DNA of 44,554 nt from Strigomonas culicis (Eukaryota > Euglenozoa > Kinetoplastea > Trypanosomatida > Trypanosomatidae): assembly GCA_000482145.1 (NCBI GenBank), contig AUXH01000087.1, forward strand, positions 1-44,554, written 5' to 3'. Every line of letters begins with the position of its first letter. The stretch's first letter is position 1. The position numbers were made by a program, and so were the translations under genes. The notes under the pieces are model-generated. The model saw only the letters and a program-made list of their open reading frames with translations, was not told the DNA's origin and searched no databases. This document shows, piece after piece, positions 1 to 9,043 of the stretch.

Positions 1-1334
1 AAGTCTATGAGGCGCTCTCGGTACGTCCGCTCCCTTGGCGGCGGCGGCGGCGGAGGCGGTGCTGCGACCGGCGTGGCTTCCGTGGCCGGCGCCGGGACAG
101 GTGCATCCTGCTCCTCGGCGGGGGCAGCCGCCGGCGCCGCCTCTGCAGCGACTGCCGCCGCTGCGGTGGGCGGCTCGGCTGTCACCGGCGCGCCCAGCGG
201 CACGTCCTGCCCAATCACGGGCTCGTAGCCGTACTTCTTCACGAGCTGTCGTATCGCCGCCTCCTCCTTGCCCTCGAACTTCTTCAGAGTGCCCTTCACG
301 ACGTGCACCTTTGCCGGCTCGTGCACGGTGTAAATGGCCGTCAGTCGGTCCTCGTAGCTGTGCCCCTCGTTGACCGTCGTCCCCGGCTCGCCCCGTGGCG
401 TGCTCAGCGGCGCCGACGCCTCGTCCGCGCAAGGCATCGCGGCTGTAGGGTCCGTCGCCGGTGGGGAGCGCGGCGTCAGCGGCTGCGACGAAGGGTGTGG
501 CACCGGAACAGCGCCGTCTTCAATCGGCGGCTCTGGACCGTACAGCTTTACAAGCTGTCGGATCACCGCTTCTTCGCGACCGGCGTACTTTTTCAGCGTC
601 CCGTTCACTTTGGACAGCTTGGCCGGCTCGTACTTGGCGTACAGGGCGGTCAGCCGCTCATGGTACGAGCGCGCGGCGTGGACGGGGCCCGCCGGTGATG
701 GGGCCTCCTCCTTGTTCTCCGTCGCGGCAGGCGTCGGTGGCGCCGCGGGTGCCGCCGCGACCCCAGCAAGGAGGTGTTGCGCCTCCTCTAGCGGCGGCTC
801 TGGCCCATACTTGCGGACGAGCCCTTGTAGGATGTCTTCCTCAAAGCCCACGTACCGCTGCAGCGCCACGTCCACCTTGTGTGCCTGGGAGGGGTCGTAC
901 TTGAGGTAGAGTGCGGTCATGCGGTCGTGGTAGCTACCAGAGGCGCCTGCCGGGAGCGCGCTGGCTGACTGCGGCGGATGCGTCGGGGCGGCGCGCTCGT
1001 CCACGCTGTGTGGCGGCGACGAAACCTCCGTGTTCTCTTCTTCATTCTTGTCGATGGGACGCAGCATAAGATAATGGATGGTATTCTTGTCGTCCGTCAG
1101 CCCGAGGCGGTCGGGGGTGTCGGTGCTCTGGATGACCGCATCGTTCGGTCTCACCATGTTGGTCCCCTCTACGCGGTGCGCCACATGTAGCTGGTACTCA
1201 CTCCAGATGTCACCCTTGTATTTGAGCTCCTTCTGTATATTCTTGAAGATATCCTTGAAAGTAGCGGAGTGTTTCGCCTCGACGATCACGGCTCCGTGCC
1301 CTTGTGCAGGCTCACCCACAATACGAAACTTCAT
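1..1334 (-). CDS. Partial conserved protein with repeated ~47-residue 'Y..R.TA.Y.KY.P...KYGPEP' domains (3' end beyond window)
   Basis: Reading down from an ATG at 1332-1334 gives 444 codons with no stop before the window edge, so the C-terminus is missing. Residues 1-92 look like one compact domain (starts MKFRIVGEP, ends HYLMLRP). After it come three copies of a module of about 47 residues at 134-180, 223-269 and 326-372; a fourth begins at 437 (TYRERLID). Each copy opens S-Y-x-[DE]-R-[ML]-T-A-[LI]-Y and closes with L-V-[RK]-x-Y-G-x-E-P. Copies are joined by Pro/Ala-rich linkers, including eight prolines in a row near the edge. Regular, conserved modules on low-complexity linkers suggest a structural or scaffold protein, perhaps cytoskeletal, but I do not recognise the gene. 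A likely splice acceptor AG lies at 1410-1411 behind a pyrimidine tract. Confidence 0.85.
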   Translation of the reverse strand, partial: MKFRIVGEPAQGHGAVIVEAKHSATFKDIFKNIQKELKYKGDIWSEYQLHVAHRVEGTNMVRPNDAVIQSTDTPDRLGLTDDKNTIHYLMLRPIDKNEEENTEVSSPPHSVDERAAPTHPPQSASALPAGASGSYHDRMTALYLKYDPSQAHKVDVALQRYVGFEEDILQGLVRKYGPEPPLEEAQHLLAGVAAAPAAPPTPAATENKEEAPSPAGPVHAARSYHERLTALYAKYEPAKLSKVNGTLKKYAGREEAVIRQLVKLYGPEPPIEDGAVPVPHPSSQPLTPRSPPATDPTAAMPCADEASAPLSTPRGEPGTTVNEGHSYEDRLTAIYTVHEPAKVHVVKGTLKKFEGKEEAAIRQLVKKYGYEPVIGQDVPLGAPVTAEPPTAAAAVAAEAAPAAAPAEEQDAPVPAPATEATPVAAPPPPPPPPRERTYRERLID

Positions 1335-1758
1335 TAATGCCTTACAATGTAGGTTATAAATGTATGTAAAGCCAGCTCTTATCAATGAACAAAACTAAAA
1401 CAGTCAATACTAACAGTTAAAAGGGAACAGAGAATAGGTGACAACAACACGGAAAGGCAAATGAGATTCACAATATGTATTTCCTTTTATTATATTCCTG
1501 TGTACATGCAAAAGATGAGCGTTAGCAGAGAAGTCGAGAGTCGAGAGAAGGGAAACGAGGATAAAAATAGAAATGGGTTACGCAAACGTGTTTTTATCCA
1601 TTTGCAGTCGCATGGTGTGTGGTGCGCTGTTCACGGCACACGTTGTAGCAACGGATAAGAGCAATGCTGGTGAGAGCATGTAAAGAGTGCATATGTACAC
1701 AGCCGCACACGCGGTACGCACGTATGGGCCTCTAAATAGGACCGTGAAAAGACAAGAA
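1335..1758. other. Intergenic spacer
   Basis: AT-rich spacer between two minus-strand genes. It should hold the 3' UTR of the 1759-2343 gene and the trans-splice signal of the left-edge gene (sense-strand pyrimidine tract around 1415-1435, AG at 1410-1411). Short plus-strand reading frames here have no coding character. No RNA gene seen. Confidence 0.6.
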
Positions 1759-2343
1759 TCAAAGAATATAACTCGCTACCGTGCTGCGAATGCCGTCCGA
1801 GGCGTTGTGCAGACGTGCCTGAAGAGAGGGGAAGTCACGGTTAAAGTCGGCGCGCCGCTGCAGCATCGTCGCCACTTCATTCGCGTAGCGGCAGCCGTCC
1901 CCATCCAACTCCTTGAGGCTACAGCACTGTGTATCGAGGCGCTTTGCGCGCTCGGCAAGCGGTTTCTGGTACTTGCTCGAGGACGCCGACGTGCGTCGGT
2001 CAGGTAGGTTGGTATCCTGTCCGCACCGCGCGCAGTACAGATGGGCTGTTCGATCCTCCTGTGAAAACCCCCAACCGCCGTGCATCTCCGCCACGCGCAG
2101 GCTCACGACACGCTGGAAGGCGGTCATCTCGTCGCACTGCACTAGGGTGCGCGCCATCGTCTCTGCACAAGTGAGCTCAAAAAAAGCAGGTGTAAGCGCG
2201 GCGGCTGCAGCACGTCCACGACCCTTCTCGTGGCTCCCCTGTCCACTGCCATGAGGACCGTCACGGACTGCCGCTGCTGACGGGCCGTGCATGTGCTGGG
2301 GCAGCACCATGCCCTTCTGTTCGCTCCATGAAGCAAAAGACAT
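1759..2343 (-). CDS. Small protein of unknown function, 194 aa
   Basis: The open frame extends further upstream, but only through a non-ATG codon and AT-rich sequence. The first good start is the ATG at 2341-2343 (MSFASWSEQKG), about 75 nt behind a probable splice acceptor at 2418-2419 that follows a C/T tract. Residues 1-50 are Gly/His/Ala-rich and probably unstructured. From about residue 55 the protein looks helical and folded, with one C-x2-C pair (YCARCG) and a later Cys-Cys (QCCS) that might together bind a metal, although no known zinc-finger pattern fits. No signal peptide or membrane segment is visible. I do not recognise the family. GC content well above the flanks and the position in the unit support a real gene. 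Confidence 0.7.
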   Translation of the reverse strand: MSFASWSEQKGMVLPQHMHGPSAAAVRDGPHGSGQGSHEKGRGRAAAAALTPAFFELTCAETMARTLVQCDEMTAFQRVVSLRVAEMHGGWGFSQEDRTAHLYCARCGQDTNLPDRRTSASSSKYQKPLAERAKRLDTQCCSLKELDGDGCRYANEVATMLQRRADFNRDFPSLQARLHNASDGIRSTVASYIL

Positions 2344-3415
2344 GATTGAATACCGACCAATTGATCGAACTCTATCTCTATCTATATAATCTACGTAAAA
2401 CAGAGTCGAAAAGAACACTGAAGAAGGCGGGTAAAGGAGAAACAACATACATATCAAACTATGAAAAGGCAATTAGAAGCGGACGAAAGCGGCAATAGCA
2501 TTTCATGTGAGCGGAACACATGCCGTGAACAGACAGAAGTTCCTATATTCTTCGAAAGAAGAAGTAGAGGCTATTGTTAAATATTACTTATTCCCGACAA
2601 CACGCTAAAAAACAAAAAAAATGCTTTCTAAAAAAATCAATGCTTAAATGCTCATTTTTCTAAATCAAATTTTAACATGTTACAGCTAATTAAAAAGTAA
2701 ACAATTAAATCACCATTAAATTTATAAAGAGCTTAAATACTATTTTTCTTTTACCTTTGTACTGTACTTGCCAGTGTGTAAATTCAGTACGCCAGTAAAA
2801 CCAAAAACAACCTAGTCAACACGGTAGGAGAAAAAAAAAAGAATCAAAAAAATGAGTACATTTCTCAAAAAAAACAAAATTCTAGCCGGTTTCATCGTGA
2901 ATAAAATGCGTTAAGAGTGAGAAACTTCAAAATGAAAAACGTGTGGGTAAGTAAAAAAAAGTTAAAAAGAAAAAATACTATATTATGAAAAAGGTTGCAA
3001 AATAATTGAAGCCAACAAACACAGTAACAACAAAATCCAAATAGCGAACGCTATGTGGATACAAAAAAAAAAAAGGAGGGTTCTTCAAGAGTCCAAGCCC
3101 CAAAGGAGACCATGAGAGATAGGCCGCAAGCGTAGTTTATATTGCGTATTTCACACGGAAGAAAAACTTGCGTCGTTGACACGTTGACCTCATGAGAGAA
3201 GATTCAACAAGTATCAAACGCGCACTTCGTTCTAATCATCACTGTGAACAGTGTTTCCTCTCCTCTCTCTTTCTTTCTCTTTTTTTTTTGTCGGTTGACT
3301 GTGTATGTAATCATTCACCTCTTTCGTTATGCATCGACTACCTTTTCCTTTTCGGCTCGGCATCGTTTTTTTTTTTTACTTCTTCTTCTCCTCTCGCTAA
3401 CACTGTACCTTCTGC
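2344..3415. other. Long AT-rich spacer, probably mainly the amastin 3' UTR
   Basis: About 1.07 kb without a plausible gene, the longest internal spacer. It is very AT-rich with many A tracts (T tracts in the transcript). On the minus strand it carries at least seven ATTTA pentamers, at 2578-2582, 2645-2649, 2661-2665, 2706-2710, 2717-2721, 2734-2738 and 2779-2783. The pyrimidine tract and AG used by the next gene are near 2418-2445. Plus-strand frames around 3190-3500 are low-complexity Ser/Phe runs and look spurious. Confidence 0.6.
2418..2419 (-). promoter_or_regulatory. Predicted trans-splice acceptor of the 1759-2343 gene
   Basis: On the minus strand a T/C-rich tract (about 2445 down to 2420) is followed by its first AG here, 74 nt ahead of the ATG at 2343. 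Inferred by eye. Confidence 0.45.
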
Positions 3416-4168
3416 CTACAGCGGAAGGAAGGCAAAGATGATGCCAATAAACTGGAGCGCCCAGGAGGCGACGGCGAGGCCAAAAGAAGAGGAGTAGGAA
3501 CCCATATCCTTGAACGCAGGCACATCAACGTTGTTAAGGAGGGGGCGGTTGACGCTGGTGGAGAAGTAGCACGTCGTGGTCTGGGTATCCTCGTACCAGT
3601 TCACCGTCTGGCAGCACGGCTTCCGGTAGTACATGCCCGTCGGAATACCCCACACAATAATGCCGAACGTCATAGCAAGCGTGCCAATGGCCGCCGTGGT
3701 GCCCTTGCTCAGCTTGTGGAAGATGGAGAGCACACCGCAGATGAGACCAATGGCCAGGAAGGCGATGGTCATCAGGCAGAAGGCCTCGAGCACTTGGAAG
3801 TCCAGACGAACGCGGTAGCAGAAGGCGTCCGTGAAGTCGCTGTAGGCGTACCCGCGGCTGCCGCAGCCGTGCTTCATACCCCACGCGGTGATGCAGATGG
3901 GAGAGTTACTGTTGGCGATATCGGGGAAGATCTGGTCGCGCCACACCGAGTTCAGCTTGAACCACTCCAGGGGAGTGGCTATGACGAGCAGCAGAAGGGC
4001 AACAGCGTCGAGGGCAGTGAAAATGACGAGGCCGACAATGGGGTGCTTCTTGTCCAGGTCGTACTTCTTGGAGTTGTGGTCCTCCTCATGTTCTTCCTCA
4101 TGCTTGCTTGCGTTTTCCTCCTCCCCCTCCTGGTGGACGGGCTCATGCTCATCGACGTTCTTAGACAT
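3416..4168 (-). CDS. Amastin-like surface glycoprotein, 250 aa
   Basis: Amastins are four-span surface proteins of trypanosomatids. This one has hydrophobic segments at about 43-65, 125-150, 157-178 and 226-250. The first extracellular loop carries the amastin signature at residues 92-102 (CITAWGMKHGC). It differs from the common form by Ala for the Leu before Trp and Gly for the acidic or Asn residue before the last Cys. A hydrophilic N-terminal tail of about 42 residues, rich in Glu and His, precedes the first span; it is longer than in many amastins, which are often around 180-200 residues. Start is the ATG at 4166-4168; a strong pyrimidine tract with AG at 4279-4280 lies upstream, and a nearer AG at 4195-4196 is possible. 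Only one copy is in this window, whereas amastins are often in arrays. Confidence 0.88.
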   Translation of the reverse strand: MSKNVDEHEPVHQEGEEENASKHEEEHEEDHNSKKYDLDKKHPIVGLVIFTALDAVALLLLVIATPLEWFKLNSVWRDQIFPDIANSNSPICITAWGMKHGCGSRGYAYSDFTDAFCYRVRLDFQVLEAFCLMTIAFLAIGLICGVLSIFHKLSKGTTAAIGTLAMTFGIIVWGIPTGMYYRKPCCQTVNWYEDTQTTTCYFSTSVNRPLLNNVDVPAFKDMGSYSSSFGLAVASWALQFIGIIFAFLPL

Positions 4169-4733
4169 GGTGAAAGAAGCTGCTGTTTTTTTTTCTTAGT
4201 TTAATAAAGATTAATTAAAAAAGCAAGCCTCGTGGAACGTACGAATAACTAATAACACAGAGAAGAAAAACCAAAGATCTTAAGGGAAGGGGAAATAGAA
4301 GAAAAAATAATAGTGGACATATAAAGATAGACACGTAGAGCGCATGAAGAGGTGCAGGTTTCCTTGCCAACACTGGCGATATCGCACATTTTCCATGTAA
4401 AAGAAGTACAGTTAGCCTTGAAGCGTGGACATAAAAATCTCACAAATGCATTGGAAAAGTATATACATATACTCTTCTCTTTTTGTCGGTATTTTATACT
4501 ATTAGTGTTTTAGTCATATCAACAACGATGTACATGCCGCAATAGCCTACAATCATCTTCAAACAGAACGAACTGCTATTTATGTTCTACAGGTCACACA
4601 GTTCGTTGAGAGTAACAAACTGCTGTATGACAGAAAACACACACACACGAAAAAAAAAAGAAGAAATTTTAAAAAAGTAGAAGACAGAAAAAAAAACGGT
4701 ATACTATAAGAAAAGGGATGATGTATCTTGTCA
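4169..4733. other. Intergenic spacer
   Basis: AT-rich spacer with the 3' UTR of the CFAP36-like gene and the splice signal of amastin (sense-strand pyrimidine tract about 4281-4310, AG 4279-4280). A short CA repeat lies near 4638-4650. No convincing gene or structured RNA. Confidence 0.6.
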
Positions 4734-6185
4734 TCACTTTTTGGACTCCCTTACAATATCCTCGCGCAGACGGCGTGCGATATCCACCGTCAGTTGCTTG
4801 TTCTCTGCCGTCGCGTCTGCACTCTTCAGCGGCACCGCGTTTTGTTTCGCGTAGTTCTCCAGCTCCTGCTGACGGGCTGCTTTGTTCTTTTCCAAAATCA
4901 TCTGGCGCTGTTCGCGCATGTACTTTGCCTTCGCCTCCAGCTCCTCCTTCGTGGGAGCGGCGCTCTTCGCCTCCGCCGGCTTGGGCGCCGCCGCCTTGAC
5001 CGGTGCCGCGGCCGGAGCCGCCGCGGATGCAGGCATCGCGGCCACCTTTGCCTCGACGGCCGTCTTGAGCTGTGCAAGGGGCGGCTGGGTGATGGGCGGC
5101 AGCGCCCGCTTCGCGCCAAACCCCTGCGCTGGCGCAGCGGCCGCCGGAGCGGGGGCGGCCGCTGTCTGCGCGGGGGCTGCTGCGGCCTGGGCTGGCACCG
5201 CGACGGCTGGCACTGGCACCGCGACGGCCGGTGCTGGAGCGGCGACGGCCGGCGCCGGCGGCGGTACGGCTGCGGCGCCGACCATCTCGGCCGTCACGTT
5301 GCGCGCCGGCGCGTTGGTTGCGGCGAGCTGATGCGCGCCGACGCTCTCGACGTTCATCTCCTTCTGCTCCTCCGACGCGGTGAGGTTCTTCAGCACGTTG
5401 GCCTCGCGCGCGGCGAGCGTCTTCTCCTCCAGGTGGCGGATGTTGAGCTCCTTCTGCTCCTCGATGGCCATGACCTTCTGCGCATGGACGACCTGCGCCG
5501 CCTGCATGTCCGTCGCCGCGAGCTTCTGCACCGCCGGGTCCACGACGCTCGCCTGCTCCGCCGCCTTGGTGGCCTCCTCCTGGATCTGGTACGCCAGCTC
5601 CTCCTGTAGCGAGGCGTCCACCAGCTTCATCTTCTTCTCGGACATATCCGCGTCGTTGATGGAGGCGGCAATGGCCATGCGCAGCGCCTCCTCCTCGCCA
5701 ATGTCGCCGTTGGTGAGGAACGCTAAGCTGTCACGCGAGTGCTCCTGCGCGTAGTCGGGGCGCGTCGGCGGCGTCACGTTGATGCCCTGGGCGTTGAGCT
5801 GCGTCGTGGCCAGGATGTCCAGCTCCACATTGCGCGTCACCATCATGCGATAGAAGGTCCGAAAGTCGTTCACGCAGTAAATGAACTTCATGAAGCGCTT
5901 CGTGGCCTTCAACTCGGTATTGTTCTTATCGGCCGTCGAGCGACGAATCGCCTCAATGACTTCCTCTAGCGGCACACCGAGCTCCGTCACAAAATCGGTC
6001 AGCAGCTTGTCCACGAGCACTTTAAACTTGTTGTGGATCGTCGTGTACTCCAGCTTCATCTCGTCCTCGGTGTCGAAAAAGTAGCAGTTGTCGTCGATGA
6101 AGTTGTTCACCGGTGTGCGCCACATTGGCGAGTAGGAGAACTGGATAATAGACTCCGTGATCCAACTCCTGCTGTGACCGGGCAT
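4734..6185 (-). CDS. CFAP36: CFAP36-like protein (BART domain), 483 aa
   Basis: Residues about 5-115 match the BART domain of CFAP36/CCDC104: S-W-I-T-E-S-I, then S-P-x-W, then F-I-D-D-N-C, F-D-T-E-D-E and L-E-Y-T-T-I-H. In animals CFAP36 is a ciliary protein whose BART domain binds ARL3-type GTPases; a flagellar role is likely here. Residues 164-176 (EEEALRMAIAASI) fit the ubiquitin-interacting motif pattern. Next come charged helices, likely coiled coil (about 180-290), an Ala/Pro/Val-rich low-complexity stretch (about 300-370) and a basic helical C-terminus ending in SKK. Start is the ATG at 6183-6185 (MPGHSRSWITES), because the frame upstream has no ATG and the BART domain begins just after it. 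The Ala/Pro tail is the least conserved-looking part. Confidence 0.85.
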   Translation of the reverse strand: MPGHSRSWITESIIQFSYSPMWRTPVNNFIDDNCYFFDTEDEMKLEYTTIHNKFKVLVDKLLTDFVTELGVPLEEVIEAIRRSTADKNNTELKATKRFMKFIYCVNDFRTFYRMMVTRNVELDILATTQLNAQGINVTPPTRPDYAQEHSRDSLAFLTNGDIGEEEALRMAIAASINDADMSEKKMKLVDASLQEELAYQIQEEATKAAEQASVVDPAVQKLAATDMQAAQVVHAQKVMAIEEQKELNIRHLEEKTLAAREANVLKNLTASEEQKEMNVESVGAHQLAATNAPARNVTAEMVGAAAVPPPAPAVAAPAPAVAVPVPAVAVPAQAAAAPAQTAAAPAPAAAAPAQGFGAKRALPPITQPPLAQLKTAVEAKVAAMPASAAAPAAAPVKAAAPKPAEAKSAAPTKEELEAKAKYMREQRQMILEKNKAARQQELENYAKQNAVPLKSADATAENKQLTVDIARRLREDIVRESKK

Positions 6186-6553
6186 GGTGGCGGTGGTACG
6201 AGGTAAGTGCAATTAAAAGCAAAGGGCAAAAATGCAAAATGAAAGAATGATCGTTAATAATAAAATCTTACTTTTTCTTTAAATGGATCAGTTTTTTTTT
6301 TTTTCAAGGACGAAGATGATGGGGATGAGAAAAAAAAGAGAGTCGTGAACAGTTGACGTACAAAAAGAAACGACAATTCATGCAGTTTGGTGATGTGATC
6401 CGTTACAGATACATATTTCGCTAGTTCAACGTGAAGACAAAAAAAAATGAATAGTGCGAAGTAATCGCTGTGAAAAGGGAAAAAAGACCAACCGTTCGAG
6501 TGAAGCAGTACACACAGAACACGTCCATGCATCAAAGCGACGAGCAAGGGCGA
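6186..6553. other. Intergenic spacer
   Basis: AT-rich spacer with a T12-type tract at 6292-6305 on the plus strand and a long sense-strand pyrimidine tract at about 6318-6345, then AG at 6277-6278 as likely acceptor for the CFAP36-like gene. A minus-strand frame at 6254-6547 is Phe/Leu/Ser-rich UTR-like sequence and was not called. Confidence 0.6.
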
Positions 6554-9043
6554 TTAACGGAGGTAATCGGGGTCTGTCAGAAGCTCCTGTGCCTGTCGAC
6601 CCAAATCGGTGATCATCACGTCCGAAGAAACGGTGAGTGACACACTTCGGGTCATTTCTGTGAAGAGCACCCTCAAACTCCCGTGACAGTGTTCACACTG
6701 CTCCCTGCCGTCCAGGGTCGTATCCCGACAGCAGTGTGTGCATGTCACGCATGCCTGCAGCTCAGCCATCACGCGAGGCGAGCTGACGCCACCGCCTGCC
6801 TGTCCGGCACAGTACTGGCAATGCTCCAGATAGGCGGCGTTCCCGGCGTCGCAGCGGGGACAGCGCCATCGCGTGGGAAACGTGAAGCAGTCCGCCTGGC
6901 GCTCCGTGGCGCACAAGGTGCAGCGCGAGAACTCTTCCTTGCCCGGGCGGTTGACCATCACGTTAGAGCAGATCTTGCACACCCACGAGACTTCGTTGAA
7001 GTCGTACGGCCGCGGCGCAGTGCAGGCGTCGCAGAGCAGCACCCCGCGCTCGTTCCTTGAACCGCAGCGGACGCATTCCCATTTGTCATCGCCGAGGCGC
7101 TCGCGGCAGCGGAAGCACGTGACGCGCGAGGCCCCGTTGGCAGCATGGCACACGGAGCAGATGTGAATGGACTCCTCCGTGGCGGGTCTCGCGCCGCCGC
7201 AGGCCGTACAGCTACTCTGCGTGAAGTGCTCCCGCTGGCCGCACAGCGCGCAGGTCCAAAAGTGGTCCTGCGGGACGGCGCACGTGGCGCACCTTATCTC
7301 GCCGCTCTTGTTCTTGCCGTTGCAGATGGTGCACACCCACTTGTCAAAGTGCGGCACCGCGCCGCACCCCACGCAGGTGCGCCGATCCCTTCGGTTTGTG
7401 CTGCAGCACGTGGGGCACAGCCAGTAGCCCTGCGGCACCTCGCGCTCGTGGGAGCAGCAGCGCCGCGTCTGGACGGACCTCAGCTGGCGGCAGTAGGGGC
7501 ACAGCCAGTCGCCCGCCTGCGGCTCCCCGCGGCGGGGCGGCGCCGGCACGCCCCCGCTCTCGCTGGGCGGCCGGTCCGGCAGCTGCGCCACCTGCCGCGG
7601 TCGCAGGCATATGTCGCAGAAGCTCGTGTTTCGGCGCAGCAGCACGTTGCAGCGGCAGCACCACCAGCTGCCCTCCACCTCACTGCCCGGCACGCCCGCG
7701 GGCGGGGCAACCTTGACCGACGCCCGCGGGTGCACGTAGGTGGAGGTCGCCGGCGTCTCGCCACCGCTCTCCGCTGTCGCCGTCGTCTTCGCTTCGGATT
7801 GCTCCCTCCCTTCCTCTCTCGGCTGTGCCGGTGGGGGCGGTGTGTCTGACTTCTCTCGAGCAGCCCGTGCTTTCAGCAGAGGCGGGCTCGCGGCGTACAG
7901 CGTGGCGTCCCCACGCCCCGCGCACTCCTGCATCATGGGCAACGGACGCACGCAGCACGAGCAGATCTCCCACCGCACGTCATTCCACGCCTTACAATTC
8001 GGACAGTGGACGATCGAGTCGGACCGTTTGCGCGGCCGCTCCTGACCGCAGTCGATGCACTCCGTGCGGAAGATGCTGTTGCGCCCACTGCCGCAGCCCG
8101 CACACGTCCAGCTCGGCGTGCGCTCCGTCAAGCATGTGGCGCACTGCACCGCCGCCAGCGGGTTGAGGTGGCTGCACGCCGCGCAGTACCAGTCCCGCAG
8201 TCCCCCAAATGGCGTCTTGCAGTGGCTACAGAAGAACTTGGACCGGCTGGACAGCTCTCGATCGGCAGGGGCCGTTTCCTCCTTAGACTTAGCCACATCG
8301 GTGGTGTGCCCGCACGTGTCGCACAGCCAGAGCGAGGGGAACACCGACACTTGTCGCGCCGGCGGCCGCGCGCTGCGATGGGAGGCGGCAGAGGGCGCGT
8401 TACACCGTCGGCACGACGCACGACCGGCGTAGTTGAACGTGAGACAGTTGACGCACATCCACTCAACCGCAAACTCCTGCTGCCCCCCCTCCCCTATCTG
8501 CATCGTGTTGCGCACCCGGGCATAGAGTTCGAAGCGCTTGTTCGCCGCCCGCGAAGGCGTGACGTTGCCTGGTGGCGATGGCGCCGGAACATCGCCGACG
8601 GAAGGAGCCATGCACGATTCACATGACTGCGGCTCGTCGGGTCGCCGCGGTGCCTGCACAGGTCTCCCCACAGATCCAGTAATGGATGCCAAGGGCGTGG
8701 GCACAGCCGTCGGTGAGGATGGAAGTTGGTATGGGACAGCATCATTTTCCTTCTCCCCGAGGCGAAACTCCGTCTCGTCCACTTTCAGACCTCGGGCATT
8801 AGTGCGGTCCGCCACTGCGTTAAAAGATGGCGCACTCGCTACTGTCTCTCGCGAAGGCGCTTCCTCCTTTTCTTCCCGGTCAGCATCTTGAATCAGCGCG
8901 TCGACGAGGCGATCCTCGTCGTCTTCGTCGTGCCAACTAGCATACGGATGTCGCTTGAGTAGAAGAGCCACAGCGTACGGGCTTACCCTCTCGGCACAAT
9001 GCCGAGTGCCAAGAAGCAGCGTAAAACTTCTAAAAGCTCTCAT
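6554..9043 (-). CDS. Multi-zinc-finger (RanBP2-type) protein, ~15 fingers, 829 aa, probably mitochondrial
   Basis: After an Arg-rich N-terminus that looks like a mitochondrial presequence (MRAFRSFTLLLGTRH) and an acidic, disordered segment, residues about 194-795 hold roughly fifteen RanBP2-type finger modules (W-x-C-x2-C-x10-11-C-x2-C). Clear ones begin EWMC, DWYC, SWTC, SWWC, DWLC, YWLC, KWVC, FWTC, KWEC, SWVC and RWRC; at least four are degenerate or lack Trp. Fingers of this class bind single-stranded RNA (ZRANB2, FUS) or ubiquitin and Ran in other proteins. Asn and Arg at RNA-contact positions are kept in some fingers (EWMC, KWEC, RWRC). RNA binding in the mitochondrion is the best guess. 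The neighbouring upstream gene encodes a smaller relative. The probable splice acceptor at 9048-9049 leaves only about 4 nt of 5' UTR. Start is the ATG at 9041-9043. Confidence 0.85.
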   Translation of the reverse strand: MRAFRSFTLLLGTRHCAERVSPYAVALLLKRHPYASWHDEDDEDRLVDALIQDADREEKEEAPSRETVASAPSFNAVADRTNARGLKVDETEFRLGEKENDAVPYQLPSSPTAVPTPLASITGSVGRPVQAPRRPDEPQSCESCMAPSVGDVPAPSPPGNVTPSRAANKRFELYARVRNTMQIGEGGQQEFAVEWMCVNCLTFNYAGRASCRRCNAPSAASHRSARPPARQVSVFPSLWLCDTCGHTTDVAKSKEETAPADRELSSRSKFFCSHCKTPFGGLRDWYCAACSHLNPLAAVQCATCLTERTPSWTCAGCGSGRNSIFRTECIDCGQERPRKRSDSIVHCPNCKAWNDVRWEICSCCVRPLPMMQECAGRGDATLYAASPPLLKARAAREKSDTPPPPAQPREEGREQSEAKTTATAESGGETPATSTYVHPRASVKVAPPAGVPGSEVEGSWWCCRCNVLLRRNTSFCDICLRPRQVAQLPDRPPSESGGVPAPPRRGEPQAGDWLCPYCRQLRSVQTRRCCSHEREVPQGYWLCPTCCSTNRRDRRTCVGCGAVPHFDKWVCTICNGKNKSGEIRCATCAVPQDHFWTCALCGQREHFTQSSCTACGGARPATEESIHICSVCHAANGASRVTCFRCRERLGDDKWECVRCGSRNERGVLLCDACTAPRPYDFNEVSWVCKICSNVMVNRPGKEEFSRCTLCATERQADCFTFPTRWRCPRCDAGNAAYLEHCQYCAGQAGGGVSSPRVMAELQACVTCTHCCRDTTLDGREQCEHCHGSLRVLFTEMTRSVSLTVSSDVMITDLGRQAQELLTDPDYLR

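Noticed and set aside
5130..5270. Ala/Pro/Val-rich coding repeat in the CFAP36-like gene considered as a separate tandem-repeat element
   Set aside because: The period is irregular (about 8-12 residues) and the DNA copies are diverged, so it is described as low complexity within the protein.
4728..5609. 293-codon plus-strand frame opposite the CFAP36-like gene
   Set aside because: Low-complexity Arg/Leu/Gly sequence antisense to the Ala/Pro-rich region; no independent support.
6254..6547. 97-codon minus-strand frame in the spacer before the CFAP36-like gene
   Set aside because: Phe/Leu/Ser/Lys-rich sequence made from T tracts; starts in the stop-proximal UTR of the neighbour and looks like UTR.
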